Source: Deltaproteobacteria bacterium (GTDB taxonomy: Bacteria; Desulfobacterota; Syntrophia; Syntrophales; Smithellaceae). From it: DNA of 64,000 bases. Both the position numbers and the translations under genes were made by a program. Location: the NCBI GenBank assembly GCA_022710585.1, contig JAKLGV010000013.1, forward strand, positions 1 to 64,000. Reading direction: 5' to 3'. The notes beneath the pieces are model-generated. The model did not search any database. It was not told the DNA's origin and saw only the letters and a program-made list of their open reading frames with translations. Below, piece by piece: positions 18,741 to 27,702 of this stretch; the stretch's first letter is position 1; every line of letters starts with the position of its first letter.

Positions 18741-19667
18741 ATGATGAAGATGAAATGGAAAAGAAAAAAAGTCGGTCTGGCGCTGGGTGGCGGAGGGGTT
18801 CGCGGCTTTTCCCATATCGGTGTTCTGAAGGTGCTGGAGGAGGAAGGCGTCGGCATTGACTTGATTGTGGGGACAAGCGCGGGAGCCCTGATCGGAGGCG
18901 CCTATGCTTCCGGCCAGTCGCCGCGGGAGATTCAGGATAAAATCGATGCCTATCTGCAAAGCTCGGAATTTGACGACTCCAGAATTAAAGCAATCGGCCT
19001 GTCATTTTTGCAGGAGGAAAAAAATCTTCTCAAAAAAGCACAGCAATATGTCATGAACCGTCTTCTGTTTGTTCAGGCCTTCTTCAAACCGTCGATCCTT
19101 CCTTTTCATGATTTTCAGTCGCTGATTCATTATTTTCTGCCCGATATCGATATTCAGGACACGCGGATCCCTTTCCGGGTTGTTGCCACGGATTTGATTA
19201 CCGGAAATAAAGTCGTTTTTTCAGAAGGCCCGCTGCGTAAGATTGTGCTGGCCAGTTGTTCTGTGCCCGGAGCCGTGGCGCCGGTTCGTTACGGCGACTG
19301 GCTGCTGGCGGACGGCGGCATTACTAGTCTGGTTCCGGTGAACGCAGCGCGGGAGGCCGGCGCCGACGTCGTCCTGGCTGTGGAGGTGGATCGTGATTTA
19401 GATGCGGCGCTCAACATTGAAACCGCAAAGGATGTCGTTCTGCGGGCGGGAGAAATCACTGCGAGCGCTCTGGGAGCTTCGGAACTGGCCGCCGCCGATG
19501 TCGTCATCGGGCCGAGAGTCGGCAATCTTCACTGGATGGATTTTAACCGGACGACCAGTCTTGTCGAGGCCGGCGAAGAAGCCGCCCGCGAATCTCTGGA
19601 TAAAATCAGAGCCTCTCTGCCGCTTTCCCGGCGGATCACCCGCTTTGCGAGAAGAATTTTAAAATAA
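18741..19667 (+). CDS. Patatin-like phospholipase (RssA/NTE-type)
   Basis: This 308-residue serine lipase has the oxyanion-hole loop GGGGVRGFSHIGVL near residue 15, the nucleophile elbow GTSAGA near 44 and the catalytic Asp in LADGGI near 190. These form the Ser-Asp dyad of bacterial patatins, which act on membrane phospholipids in the cytosol or at the inner membrane. There is no signal peptide. It follows the antiporter gene closely and probably shares its transcript. Confidence 0.88.
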   Translation: MMKMKWKRKKVGLALGGGGVRGFSHIGVLKVLEEEGVGIDLIVGTSAGALIGGAYASGQSPREIQDKIDAYLQSSEFDDSRIKAIGLSFLQEEKNLLKKAQQYVMNRLLFVQAFFKPSILPFHDFQSLIHYFLPDIDIQDTRIPFRVVATDLITGNKVVFSEGPLRKIVLASCSVPGAVAPVRYGDWLLADGGITSLVPVNAAREAGADVVLAVEVDRDLDAALNIETAKDVVLRAGEITASALGASELAAADVVIGPRVGNLHWMDFNRTTSLVEAGEEAARESLDKIRASLPLSRRITRFARRILK

Positions 19668-19728
19668 TATTAATGCACGTCGTTCTTAAAATTTATTTAC
19701 AAAGGGGGACAATCGAATAAGTTCCAGA

Positions 19729-19757
19729 TTGACTTGAAAGACGATGTTCATTATACT
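19729..19757 (+). promoter_or_regulatory. Sigma-70 promoter of the small lipoprotein gene
   Basis: TTGACT at 19729-19734, a 17-base spacer and TATACT at 19752-19757: a near-consensus promoter about 100 bases before the lipoprotein start. Confidence 0.65.
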
Positions 19758-19861
19758 CCCAAAAGTTAAAAGACAAATTCTTTTCAATTCATATCAACCG
19801 GTCAGATGTGGCCGTTATTCAATGTCAGAAGCGGTCATAATCCGTTAAAGGAGGAATGCCC

Positions 19862-20368
19862 ATGAAAAAATTCTTGTGTTTGTGTCTGATGTTATCTTTG
19901 TTCATTGCCTGCTCATCTGAAAAGAACGCCAAGCCCAATCCCGCAGCCGCTCCAGAATTGGAAACTGCCGCGGCTCCTACAACATCCGCACCCGTGACCA
20001 GTCTATCCGGGGAATACGTTTTGAAGGAAACCCAATCTAAAAAAACAAAGGCGGGCGGCGAGGAGATTACTTGTACGACCACCCATACATATACACTGAC
20101 GTTTATCAATGATACGGCGGTGCACTACACGGCGAAAACGGATGTGAGCATGGATCCTCCGGCGGAAGGCATGATGTGTCAATCCAAGTTGTTTAACGTG
20201 GATGAAACCGGCACCTACGAAATAAAAGACGGCAGCAGCGTAAAGATGACCTTTTCTGCAGGGGAAAAGAAATTACCCTGGGTCCACAACAATGTTATGG
20301 TCTTGAAATTGAATAACGCAAACTCACTGGAGCTATTCAACAATGGCTTCCAATTTCGAAAACAGTAA
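19862..20368 (+). CDS. Small lipoprotein of unknown function
   Basis: The product is 168 residues. MKKFLCLCLMLSLFIAC is a lipoprotein signal with lipobox FIAC, so the mature protein should be membrane-anchored at Cys17. The body is an Ala/Pro-rich linker followed by a beta-rich domain (LSGEYVLKETQSKK onward) with two Cys. I do not recognise a characterised family. An ATG two codons earlier is only one base from AAAGGAGG, so the ATG at 19862 (seven bases) is preferred. Confidence 0.7.
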   Translation: MKKFLCLCLMLSLFIACSSEKNAKPNPAAAPELETAAAPTTSAPVTSLSGEYVLKETQSKKTKAGGEEITCTTTHTYTLTFINDTAVHYTAKTDVSMDPPAEGMMCQSKLFNVDETGTYEIKDGSSVKMTFSAGEKKLPWVHNNVMVLKLNNANSLELFNNGFQFRKQ

Positions 20369-20427
20369 GAACGTTGATTCTGCAGATATCTGATTTTACG
20401 GATTATTATAAGAAGCACATTTAGTGC

Positions 20428-20523
20428 TTGCTTTCTGTTCGGGTTTGGTATAGAAACCGCGTCTACTAATTTTTAGGACTCCTTGCCCGTCCAAGCGGGC
20501 TTTAGAGCCGAAAGGAGAAAACA
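20428..20523 (+). promoter_or_regulatory. Promoter and possible S6:S18 leader of the rpsF operon
   Basis: A weak promoter (TTGCTT, 15 bases, TATAGA at 20449-20454) precedes a leader with a hairpin, GCCCG-TCCAAG-CGGGC (20484-20499), and AGCCGAAAGGAG just before the TTG start. A CCG element beside the Shine-Dalgarno sequence recalls the known S6:S18 autoregulatory leader, but I could not verify the full fold. Confidence 0.35.
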
Positions 20524-21000
20524 TTGCAAAGATACGAAGTGGTGGCTATAGTCCTGGCCGATTTAAACGAGGACGACCTCAACGCGCTCATCGAACGCAT
20601 CCAGAACATCATTACTGAACGTAAAGGTGTCATTGCCAAGTTGGACAAGTGGGGCAAGAGGCATCTGGCCTACGAAATCAAAAAGCAGAGAGACGGCTAT
20701 TATTTCCTGATCGATTTTGCCGGTGACGGTGCCATCGTCAATGAAATCGAAAGAAACTGCAAGATCGACGACCGCGTTATTAAATTTATGACGATCAGGA
20801 AAGAGGGCGCGACCACAGCCGAAGGCATCGAGCAGGAAGCCGCCGCGGCGGAAGCCAAGCGCGCTCAGGCCAAAGCGGATGCGGAAGCTGCTGCTGCCGA
20901 AGGAAAAACGGTCAATCAGATTGAAAGAGGGCCGAGGGAAGCAAGGCCTCACGCCAGGAAAAACTACAATAAAGAAGAAAGTACGACGAAGGGGGAATAA
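20524..21000 (+). CDS. rpsF: 30S ribosomal protein S6
   Basis: The protein starts at TTG, seven bases after AAAGGAG, as QRYEVVAIVLADLNEDDL. Residues 1-95 are the S6 ferredoxin-like fold, with KLDKWGKRHLAYEIKKQRDGYY as hallmark (positions about 38-60). The 158-residue length comes from a C-terminal Ala/Glu/Lys-rich tail beyond the usual 95-130 residues, common in this group of bacteria. S6 pairs with S18 on the 30S platform; rpsR follows after three bases. Confidence 0.95.
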   Translation: MQRYEVVAIVLADLNEDDLNALIERIQNIITERKGVIAKLDKWGKRHLAYEIKKQRDGYYFLIDFAGDGAIVNEIERNCKIDDRVIKFMTIRKEGATTAEGIEQEAAAAEAKRAQAKADAEAAAAEGKTVNQIERGPREARPHARKNYNKEESTTKGE

Positions 21001-21003
21001 ATC

Positions 21004-21279
21004 ATGGCCATGGAAACGCAAAGCGGAGAAAAACAAAGCAGATATCCCCAGAAAAAGTTTTTTCATCGAAAGAAATTTTGCCGGTTCTGCTCGGATTCCA
21101 ATATAAAAATAGATTACAAAAACACAGCGATTTTAAATAATTTTGTGACCGAAAGGGGCAAAATTATGCCGCGCAGAATTACGGGCAATTGTGCCGCTCA
21201 TCAGCGGGAACTGGCGCTGGCGATCAAAAGAGCTCGGCAGATTGCCATCATGCCGTATGTGACGGCTGACGGTAAATAA
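21004..21279 (+). CDS. rpsR: 30S ribosomal protein S18
   Basis: This 91-residue protein carries KKFCRFC (a zinc-binding-like Cys pair), [18 protein letters not shown] and the C-terminal [22 protein letters not shown], diagnostic of S18. It binds 16S rRNA with S6. It follows rpsF by three bases and is followed by a strong terminator-like hairpin, which must be partly read through or bypassed to express the downstream genes. Confidence 0.96.
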   Translation: MAMETQSGEKQSRYPQKKFFHRKKFCRFCSDSNIKIDYKNTAILNNFVTERGKIMPRRITGNCAAHQRELALAIKRARQIAIMPYVTADGK

Positions 21280-21373
21280 TTTGTGCCAGAAAAAGAGCGG
21301 CGTAACATTCATTCACCGATAGTCTTATGCCGTTCGCAGTGGTTGGGTAGTCAATCTAAAGAAGTTTCTGATC

Positions 21374-21401
21374 AGGTAACGCCATTTTAATGGCGTTACC
21401 T
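21374..21401 (+). terminator. Hairpin after rpsR
   Basis: AGGTAACGCCA-TTTTAA-TGGCGTTACCT is a perfect 11-base stem followed by GCCTTTGTTTTT. It looks like an intrinsic terminator or attenuator between rpsR and the DUF2232 gene. Confidence 0.7.
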
Positions 21402-21444
21402 GCCTTTGTTTTTAGTATCATTTTTTTTACACAGGTATTCGATT

Positions 21445-22437
21445 GTGAGCAGTTTATCTTTTTTGAAAAAAAATACTCTCACCACCGACAACCGTCCTTT
21501 TTCCAAATGGCTGCCGGTTATTTTTCTGTTTGTTTTTTCGGCGGTTCTGGTGCCTCTGGCCGGTCCGGCTTTTCTTCTGCTCCTGCCGATGGTTTTGTTT
21601 TTAAACGGAGCTTTCAACGGGCTTTTGAAAACGGCGGCCGTGTTCCTCATGGCTTATGCCCTGCTTGTGCTGATTGCCTTCGCCATGAAGTTTGATATTC
21701 CCGCCGTTGCCGTTTTTATCCTGGGCGCCGCCGGAGTGCTCATGGCGCAAAGAGCCGGGAAGCATGATTCCGTCGAGAGAATTATCATCTATCCGTCCCT
21801 TTTGATTGCGGGAGCCGTCTGCTTTTATTTTATTGATGACGCCGTGGCGCTCTCGGTTCATCCTTGGCAGCTTGTGAAAAATTACATCACCCTGGCGGTC
21901 GAAGAAAATGTCAGGCTTTACGGCCAGTTGCCGTTAAAAGCGGAAGATATTAACTTTATCAAAGACAATCAGGAAACTATTATTAAAGGATTTATTCATA
22001 TTTTCCCATCGCTGGTGGTTATATTTTCCGTGATGACGGTCTGGATCAATTTGCTCATCGGCAAAAACTATCTCAACCGAGCGGGTATTGTTTATCCGGG
22101 GTTAACGTCACTGGCGCAGTGGAAAATGCCGGAAAAAATGATCTGGCTTTTTCTCGCCTCCGGCCTGCTGTTATTTGTGCCGGAAAAGACCGTCAATTTC
22201 TTCACTTTTAATGTGTTTCTCGTGATCTGCTTTCTATATTTTCTACAGGGATTGACGATCATCAGCTTCCTGTTCCAGCTTAAAAATGTTCCGTCCTTTT
22301 TCCGCTATTTTTTTTATTTTTTAATTGCAGTTCAGCAAATTCTTATGATACCAGTAATAACCATCGGACTATTTGACATGTGGTTTGATTTCCGGAAACT
22401 AATGCAAAAAAAATCAGACAACGCAATGAGGGATTAG
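21445..22437 (+). CDS. DUF2232 (YybS-like) integral membrane protein
   Basis: This product of about 330 residues is highly hydrophobic with roughly eight membrane helices. It matches the DUF2232/YybS family, which commonly lies between rpsR and rplI in this lineage; its function is unknown. The frame is open from a TTG at 21406, but that codon directly follows the terminator stem, so I prefer the GTG at 21445, preceded by CAGG. A Glu/Arg-containing loop after the fifth helix (VEENVRLYGQLPL) is typical of the family. Confidence 0.8.
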   Translation: MSSLSFLKKNTLTTDNRPFSKWLPVIFLFVFSAVLVPLAGPAFLLLLPMVLFLNGAFNGLLKTAAVFLMAYALLVLIAFAMKFDIPAVAVFILGAAGVLMAQRAGKHDSVERIIIYPSLLIAGAVCFYFIDDAVALSVHPWQLVKNYITLAVEENVRLYGQLPLKAEDINFIKDNQETIIKGFIHIFPSLVVIFSVMTVWINLLIGKNYLNRAGIVYPGLTSLAQWKMPEKMIWLFLASGLLLFVPEKTVNFFTFNVFLVICFLYFLQGLTIISFLFQLKNVPSFFRYFFYFLIAVQQILMIPVITIGLFDMWFDFRKLMQKKSDNAMRD

Positions 22438-22467
22438 TCATTATTTTAAAATAAACGGAGGATTCTT

Positions 22468-22920
22468 ATGAAAGTCATTCTGAAACAAAGCGTGCCATCT
22501 CTGGGCAAAGCGGGAACTATCGTCAAGGTGAACGACGGCTACGGCCGTAATTTCCTCATTCCCAAGGGGCTGGCCATTGAAGCGGATGAAAAAAACATCA
22601 AACTCTTCGAGCATGAAAAAAACAACATCCTGAAGAAGGCGGCCAAGGAGCAAAAAATCGCGCAGGATCTCGCCGATGTTCTGTCCCGCGAAACCATCAC
22701 CATCGCCCGCAAGGTCGGCGATCAGGATAAGATCTTCGGTTCCGTCAGCGCCAAGGACATCGAAGATGAGCTGAAGAAGAAAGGTTATGACATCAATCGC
22801 AAGATGATTGTCCACGAACATGGCGAACACATTAAAGAAATCGGCGAACATCAAGTCAAAATCAAACTGGCCCATGATGTGGAAACTCACATTACTTTAA
22901 AGGTTGTCGGCGAATCGTAA
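22468..22920 (+). CDS. rplI: 50S ribosomal protein L9
   Basis: This 150-residue protein begins MKVILKQSVPSLGKAGTIV and has the L9 signature GYGRNFLIPKGLA near residue 26, a long connecting helix, and the C-terminal domain with FGSVSAKDI. It binds 23S rRNA near the L1 stalk. A clear Shine-Dalgarno sequence (GGAGG) precedes the start. Its TAA shares a base with the dnaB ATG. Confidence 0.97.
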   Translation: MKVILKQSVPSLGKAGTIVKVNDGYGRNFLIPKGLAIEADEKNIKLFEHEKNNILKKAAKEQKIAQDLADVLSRETITIARKVGDQDKIFGSVSAKDIEDELKKKGYDINRKMIVHEHGEHIKEIGEHQVKIKLAHDVETHITLKVVGES

Positions 22921-24278
22921 TGCGCGAGAAGGATCCTTCATTTTATAAACTGCCGCCGCAGAATATTGAGGCGGAGCAGTCCGTTCTGGGCAGTATTCTA
23001 CTGGAGAACAGCGCGCTGAACAGCGTCCAGGAAATTCTGAGTTCCGAGGATTTTTACAATGAAGCGCACAAAAAAATATACAAGACCATTGAAGATCTTT
23101 CCGAAAAAAACGAGCCTGTCGATCTCATCACGTTAAGCAATGCGCTGAAAGATAAAAACGTGCTGGATTCCGTCGGCGGCACGTCCTATCTGGCCTCACT
23201 GGTGGATAATGTTCCCTCGGCAGCCAACGCGGCGAACTATTCAAAAATCGTCAAGGAGAAAGCGATTCTCCGCGGATTAATTACCACCGCAACGGAAGTG
23301 ATCGATCACTGCTATGAAACGAATACGGATGTCGATACCATTCTGGACACCGCGGAACACAAAATTTTCGAGATCTCCGAGAATAAAGTGCGCCAGGATT
23401 TTTCTCCGATGCGCGATATCGTCAAAGACAGTTTCAAATCCATAGAAACTCTTTATGCCAGAAAAGAACTGATTACCGGCGTATCGACAGGCTTTGATAA
23501 GATCGATGATTTAACCTCCGGCTTGCAGAGATCCGAGTTGATTATTATCGCCGGACGCCCCAGCATGGGCAAGACGGCGTTCGCCCTGAACATCGCGCTC
23601 AATGCCGCCATGGCGCACCAGATTCCCGCCGCCGTGTTTTCTCTTGAGATGTCCAAAGAGCAGCTTGCCTTTCGTCTGCTTGCTTCCAAGGCCAGGGTGG
23701 ATTCACAGCGTCTGCGAAAAGGCTTTTTGGGAGATACGGACTGGCCGAAACTGACGACCGCTGCGGGACTTCTTTCCGAAGCTCCCATTTATATTGACGA
23801 TACGCCAGCAATTACGGTCCTGGAGATGAAGGCCAAGTCGCGCCGTTTAAAGGCGGACAAGGGACTGGGATTGATTGTCGTGGATTACATTCAACTGATG
23901 CGCTCCAGTTACAGTCATGATTCCCGCGAACAGGAGATTTCGGACATCAGCCGTTCGCTGAAGTCACTGGCCAAAGAACTCAAGGTTCCCGTTGTAGCTC
24001 TTTCCCAGCTCAATCGTCAGGTGGAGAGCCGCCCCAATCGCCGTCCGCAAATGGCGGACCTTAGGGAATCGGGCGCCATCGAACAGGACGCCGATGTCAT
24101 CGCTTTTATTTATCGTGACGAAGTTTACAACAAATCGGACGACAATCCGGATAAAGGCGTCGCGGAAATCATCATCGCCAAACAGAGAAACGGTCCGACG
24201 GATACGGTTAAGCTTGCTTTTGTGGACAAGTACACAAGCTTTGAAAATTTATCACGCGTGGACGCTCCGGAATCTTAA
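22920..24278 (+). CDS. dnaB: Replicative DNA helicase DnaB
   Basis: This 452-residue hexameric helicase unwinds DNA at the replication fork. The N-terminal DnaB domain (PPQNIEAEQSVLGSIL) covers residues 10-115 and the RecA-like ATPase about 175-440: Walker A GRPSMGKTAFAL near 206, Walker B LIVVDYIQLM near 320 and the LSQLNRQVE loop near 362. It has normal length without an intein. It overlaps rplI by one base, as in many Proteobacteria, and ends the operon. Confidence 0.97.
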   Translation: MREKDPSFYKLPPQNIEAEQSVLGSILLENSALNSVQEILSSEDFYNEAHKKIYKTIEDLSEKNEPVDLITLSNALKDKNVLDSVGGTSYLASLVDNVPSAANAANYSKIVKEKAILRGLITTATEVIDHCYETNTDVDTILDTAEHKIFEISENKVRQDFSPMRDIVKDSFKSIETLYARKELITGVSTGFDKIDDLTSGLQRSELIIIAGRPSMGKTAFALNIALNAAMAHQIPAAVFSLEMSKEQLAFRLLASKARVDSQRLRKGFLGDTDWPKLTTAAGLLSEAPIYIDDTPAITVLEMKAKSRRLKADKGLGLIVVDYIQLMRSSYSHDSREQEISDISRSLKSLAKELKVPVVALSQLNRQVESRPNRRPQMADLRESGAIEQDADVIAFIYRDEVYNKSDDNPDKGVAEIIIAKQRNGPTDTVKLAFVDKYTSFENLSRVDAPES

Positions 24279-24454
24279 AGTCCATCAAATTGGTGATAAC
24301 CTTATTTTGTGATAGATATTGCACGAACTTTAAAATGGTGATGATAAATCGAGTGTAATTTATACATTGTTTTCAATAGTTTCGATTTTTGCCGAGGAAT
24401 TAAATATCAAGCATTGATGTAATTTTGTAGAGTTATTCATCAGGGAGGCATTAA

Positions 24455-26542
24455 ATGCGGGAAACCTTAAACAAAATTTTGTTTTTTATATTACTGTTCA
24501 TGTTGACTTTTTGTGTTGCATGCGGTGGTGGCAGCGGAAGCAGTTCAGGCAAGACCCCCGGTGCAGAAGAGAGCAACGCCAATCTCGCCGCAATGGTTTT
24601 GTCATCGGGGTCACTCGTTTTCAGTCCTGATCAAACCACTTATACAGTAGACGTGGAAAACGCTGCATCTTCAATTACGATTACAGCAACTCTCGCCAAT
24701 GACGAAGCCAGTATGGTGATCAACGGTACAACGGCCCAATCCGGTCAACCTTTTGGCCCGGCTAGTCTTGTTGTGGGGTCCAATAACTTTATCATTGTGG
24801 TTACTGCTGCTAATGGTTCATCAACCAAGACTTATACAGTAGAGGTGAAAAGACAGTCTTCAGCGGACAAAAGTAATAATGCCAATCTGGCTGGCTTGGC
24901 GCTTTCCTCCGGTAAGCTGAAGCCGGGTTTTGCCGCAGACACAACAAGTTATACGGCAGAGGTCTCACTTTCAGTAGCATCAGTTACCGTGACGCCTGCC
25001 GCAGCCGGTGTGAATGCGAGGATTAGCGTAAATGGCAGTGCTGTTGTTTCCGGTTCGCCCTCTGCATCGATTCCTCTGACCGCCGGAAGTGTGACTGCAA
25101 TTACCGTTATCGTTACGGCAGAAGATGGAATGACCACCAAAACCTATACTGTAAATGTTACGCGTCTGGCCACGTTAAGCCAGGATGCAACGCTTTCCAA
25201 CCTCACTATTTCGCAAGGAACTCTCTCTCCTTCATTTCAGCCTACAACGCTTTCTTATACAGCCGAAGTATATTCAACGTCAATTACACTCACGCCGACG
25301 GCCGCCGGAGTAGGAGCAACCATAAAGGTCAATGGAATCCCCGTTTCCTCTGGTCAACCGGCACAGGCCGTAATACTTAATATTGGGGATAATCCTCCCA
25401 TTACGACGGTGGTAACAGCTGAGGATGGCATTAATACCAAAACCTATTCGCTCGTGGTAAAACGTCTGGAGTTTTCTGGTGGCAGCGATGGAGGTGGAGA
25501 CGACGGCGGTGGAGACGACGGCGGTGGAAGCAGTTCTGTACTCACCACCAAGTCACAGGCTGAAAATTTATTATACATTGCCTATGCGGGCATCGGTTAC
25601 GGCCGTGCCGATTCTTCCACCGATGAAGAACCTCTCTATGATGCCATGGCGGAAGACTTGGGTGGCATTGCAGGAAAATTTGTTCTGGATACAATAAATA
25701 ATGATTCTTCGAAGATAACAAAACTTATAAATATCTTATCTGGTAAAACTCAAACCTTTACTTATACTACTAGTACTGGTGTTATCAGCAGTCTTGATCT
25801 TGATCCCGGCTCCGACGAAAATGACTACACGTATTTTGAAGCAACCTTGTCAATCAATTTCAATGCCACCGCCTATCCGTGGAATAGTTGTATTTACTAT
25901 GGTGATGGTGGAGGAATAGACCTTACTGCGACAGCAACGGGATATTTCAAAGCATCCTTATCTGGATTGGATAAGTTATATCTGCGATCGGTGACAATTC
26001 AGGCCAGGAATACATTTAGAGCCGTTTATCCAATGGGGACGGTTACCTATGGCACTTATGATGGATCATTTTGGCAGATAGCCTTTACAGCTTACTACGG
26101 TGCTAATGATCCTGTTGATACTTCGAAAGATCCCATGAATGTCAAAATTATTCCCGTTCTTATTTCAGGGCAGGCGTCATCGAATATTGACAATCGGGAT
26201 TATACGCTCAGTGGAACTTTCTCCCTAAATGGCAATACCTATATATTTACAGATGTCACTTACCGTCAATGGCATTATAATTTTGACGTGGACGGCAACA
26301 CCTTGGTGGCGGTCAATGGTACGATCAAGACCCCCGATGTATCCCGCGCTGTTAATGTTTCCAGTGCGACAAATCCGGGGAGTATTGTCCGCAATATAAG
26401 TGGCACATGGATGTCCGGTCTAATGAATTTTGCTGAATCCACGACAGCGATTCAGGCGAATTTTATCAGTGGGACGTGTAACTTTACCGGTACGCTTGGT
26501 CCCTGGTCAGTTGCCGGATGGCAGGACAGCCTAGAGCCTTAA
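24455..26542 (+). CDS. Lipoprotein with three cadherin-like beta-sandwich repeats
   Basis: This 695-residue protein has a lipoprotein signal with lipobox CVAC (Cys23) followed by GGGSGSSSG. Three tandem cadherin-like beta-sandwich repeats (Pfam 12733 type) lie at about 43-132, 145-235 and 241-333; each begins with an N/D-A-x-L-x-x-L/M pattern and ends TKTYTVEV or TKTYSLVV. A Gly/Asp linker (GGGDDGGGDDGGG) then leads to a 340-residue beta-rich C-terminal region I do not recognise. It is probably surface-exposed on the outer membrane. A GGGAGG ribosome site precedes the ATG and a long hairpin follows the stop. Confidence 0.75.
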   Translation: MRETLNKILFFILLFMLTFCVACGGGSGSSSGKTPGAEESNANLAAMVLSSGSLVFSPDQTTYTVDVENAASSITITATLANDEASMVINGTTAQSGQPFGPASLVVGSNNFIIVVTAANGSSTKTYTVEVKRQSSADKSNNANLAGLALSSGKLKPGFAADTTSYTAEVSLSVASVTVTPAAAGVNARISVNGSAVVSGSPSASIPLTAGSVTAITVIVTAEDGMTTKTYTVNVTRLATLSQDATLSNLTISQGTLSPSFQPTTLSYTAEVYSTSITLTPTAAGVGATIKVNGIPVSSGQPAQAVILNIGDNPPITTVVTAEDGINTKTYSLVVKRLEFSGGSDGGGDDGGGDDGGGSSSVLTTKSQAENLLYIAYAGIGYGRADSSTDEEPLYDAMAEDLGGIAGKFVLDTINNDSSKITKLINILSGKTQTFTYTTSTGVISSLDLDPGSDENDYTYFEATLSINFNATAYPWNSCIYYGDGGGIDLTATATGYFKASLSGLDKLYLRSVTIQARNTFRAVYPMGTVTYGTYDGSFWQIAFTAYYGANDPVDTSKDPMNVKIIPVLISGQASSNIDNRDYTLSGTFSLNGNTYIFTDVTYRQWHYNFDVDGNTLVAVNGTIKTPDVSRAVNVSSATNPGSIVRNISGTWMSGLMNFAESTTAIQANFISGTCNFTGTLGPWSVAGWQDSLEP
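25478..25535 (+). repeat. GGTGGAGACGACGGC tandem repeat coding the Gly/Asp linker
   Basis: Within the lipoprotein gene, near-identical 15-base units (GGTGGAGACGACGGC) encode GGDDG repeats. Slippage here could vary linker length between strains. Confidence 0.6.
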
Positions 26543-26561
26543 GAAAATTTTCTTCATCAAC

Positions 26562-26603
26562 AAAGATGATGGGAAATAATATGTGTGGCTTCCCATCATC
26601 TTT
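26562..26603. terminator. 14-base-pair hairpin between convergent genes
   Basis: AAAGATGATGGGAA and TTCCCATCATCTTT are perfect complements separated by 14 bases. It lies between the lipoprotein gene and the convergent acyltransferase-like gene. Confidence 0.65.
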
Positions 26604-26645
26604 AATATCTACGTCCGGATGGTTTAAGAATCCTCATAAGATACG

Positions 26646-27476
26646 TTATTCCCTTATGACTTTCAGCGGTGGTTTTTCAAGGACCGAGGGATTTTCCAAG
26701 CAGTCTTTAAAAAATAGAAGCATGTTGGAGAGCTTATTCCCATCGCAGAGTCGTTCATCGATGCTGAAACCGAATTTAATAACATCTGAAACTTTCAGTG
26801 TGCTTTCAGGTGTTACGACCGGAGCCTTATGCATAGCGCCGATGGTCACAAAAACGGACGTATTGCCCCAGTCATAGAGGTGATGATAAAGAGAATTCAA
26901 ACCAAATGATCCGATGTCCGAAATGACAGCCGAAGAAAAGAGGGGATTATCTTTAAATGAGTCGTAGGATAAAATCCCTTTCTCCACTAACCACGGATAA
27001 AGTTTGGCAATAAGGGATATCAGAAAGTCGGGAAGCTTCATCACCACGTCCAGTATTTTATCACTTGTGTCAGGGGCTTTGGTAAGCGCGCCATCGACAA
27101 TTTCCTTAACCTTTTTTGATACGGTCAATATATCCTCTTCGGGCTCACAAAATATTTTACACATGATCATTTGATCGTTTTTATTTACATTAAAAGATGC
27201 TGAATATTCATGTCTTGCATAGAACTTGTGATTGTATATGAATCTATTTATCTCCGGAAACTGAGAAGCGGTTCTCAGCAGAGCGGAAACGACCAGTTGA
27301 AAAATGGTGATGTCATGTCCTTCCCGTTTTTTTCTATTTAGGAAATCCAGCGTGTTGGAAAAATCAACAACCACTTCGTGCCAGACAATGGCTGCGGTGC
27401 GAGTAGGCATTACAAATGTATAGAATTTATGAAAACTTTTTATGTCACTAAGATGGTGTCCATCTTCTCTTCCCAT
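26646..27476 (-). CDS. 2-oxoacid dehydrogenase E2-like acyltransferase domain protein, His replaced
   Basis: This 276-residue stand-alone protein resembles the catalytic domain of dihydrolipoamide acyltransferases and chloramphenicol acetyltransferase. It has no lipoyl or peripheral-subunit-binding domain. The core SAVISDIGSFGLNSLYHHLYDW matches the family's conserved glycine-rich strand (about 183-205). The C-terminal motif, normally DHRxxDG, reads DERLCDG (residues 240-246), so Glu241 replaces the catalytic His. It is probably not a classical acyltransferase; a different chemistry or a structural role is inferred. It is transcribed away from the permease gene. Confidence 0.65.
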   Translation of the reverse strand: MGREDGHHLSDIKSFHKFYTFVMPTRTAAIVWHEVVVDFSNTLDFLNRKKREGHDITIFQLVVSALLRTASQFPEINRFIYNHKFYARHEYSASFNVNKNDQMIMCKIFCEPEEDILTVSKKVKEIVDGALTKAPDTSDKILDVVMKLPDFLISLIAKLYPWLVEKGILSYDSFKDNPLFSSAVISDIGSFGLNSLYHHLYDWGNTSVFVTIGAMHKAPVVTPESTLKVSDVIKFGFSIDERLCDGNKLSNMLLFFKDCLENPSVLEKPPLKVIRE

Positions 27477-27702
27477 GCAGACCTCCGATACAACAGAATA
27501 TTCATACGAGAGTTTTCCTTGAAACTGAAGGTGGTTTGATATACATGATCAGGCAGAAAAGTCAATCAGATGTAGTCTTAAATGAATGAATTAATTTATA
27601 AAAATAATTCTTCGATGCCTTCCTGTAAGAATTTAGATTTAAGAATACCATCAAGTGTTAAGAATATCCTGAAAGAAACAATGGGAATGGAACGATAAGT
27701 TA
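27477..27702. other. Divergent region with three TAAGAAT repeats
   Basis: TAAGAAT occurs at 27626, 27640 and 27659 in direct orientation just upstream of the permease start. These could be regulator sites; otherwise the stretch is A+T-rich with no gene. Confidence 0.3.

Noticed and set aside
26646..27476. Pyruvate dehydrogenase E2 subunit
   Set aside because: Lipoyl and binding domains are absent, the catalytic His is replaced and no E1 or E3 gene is adjacent.
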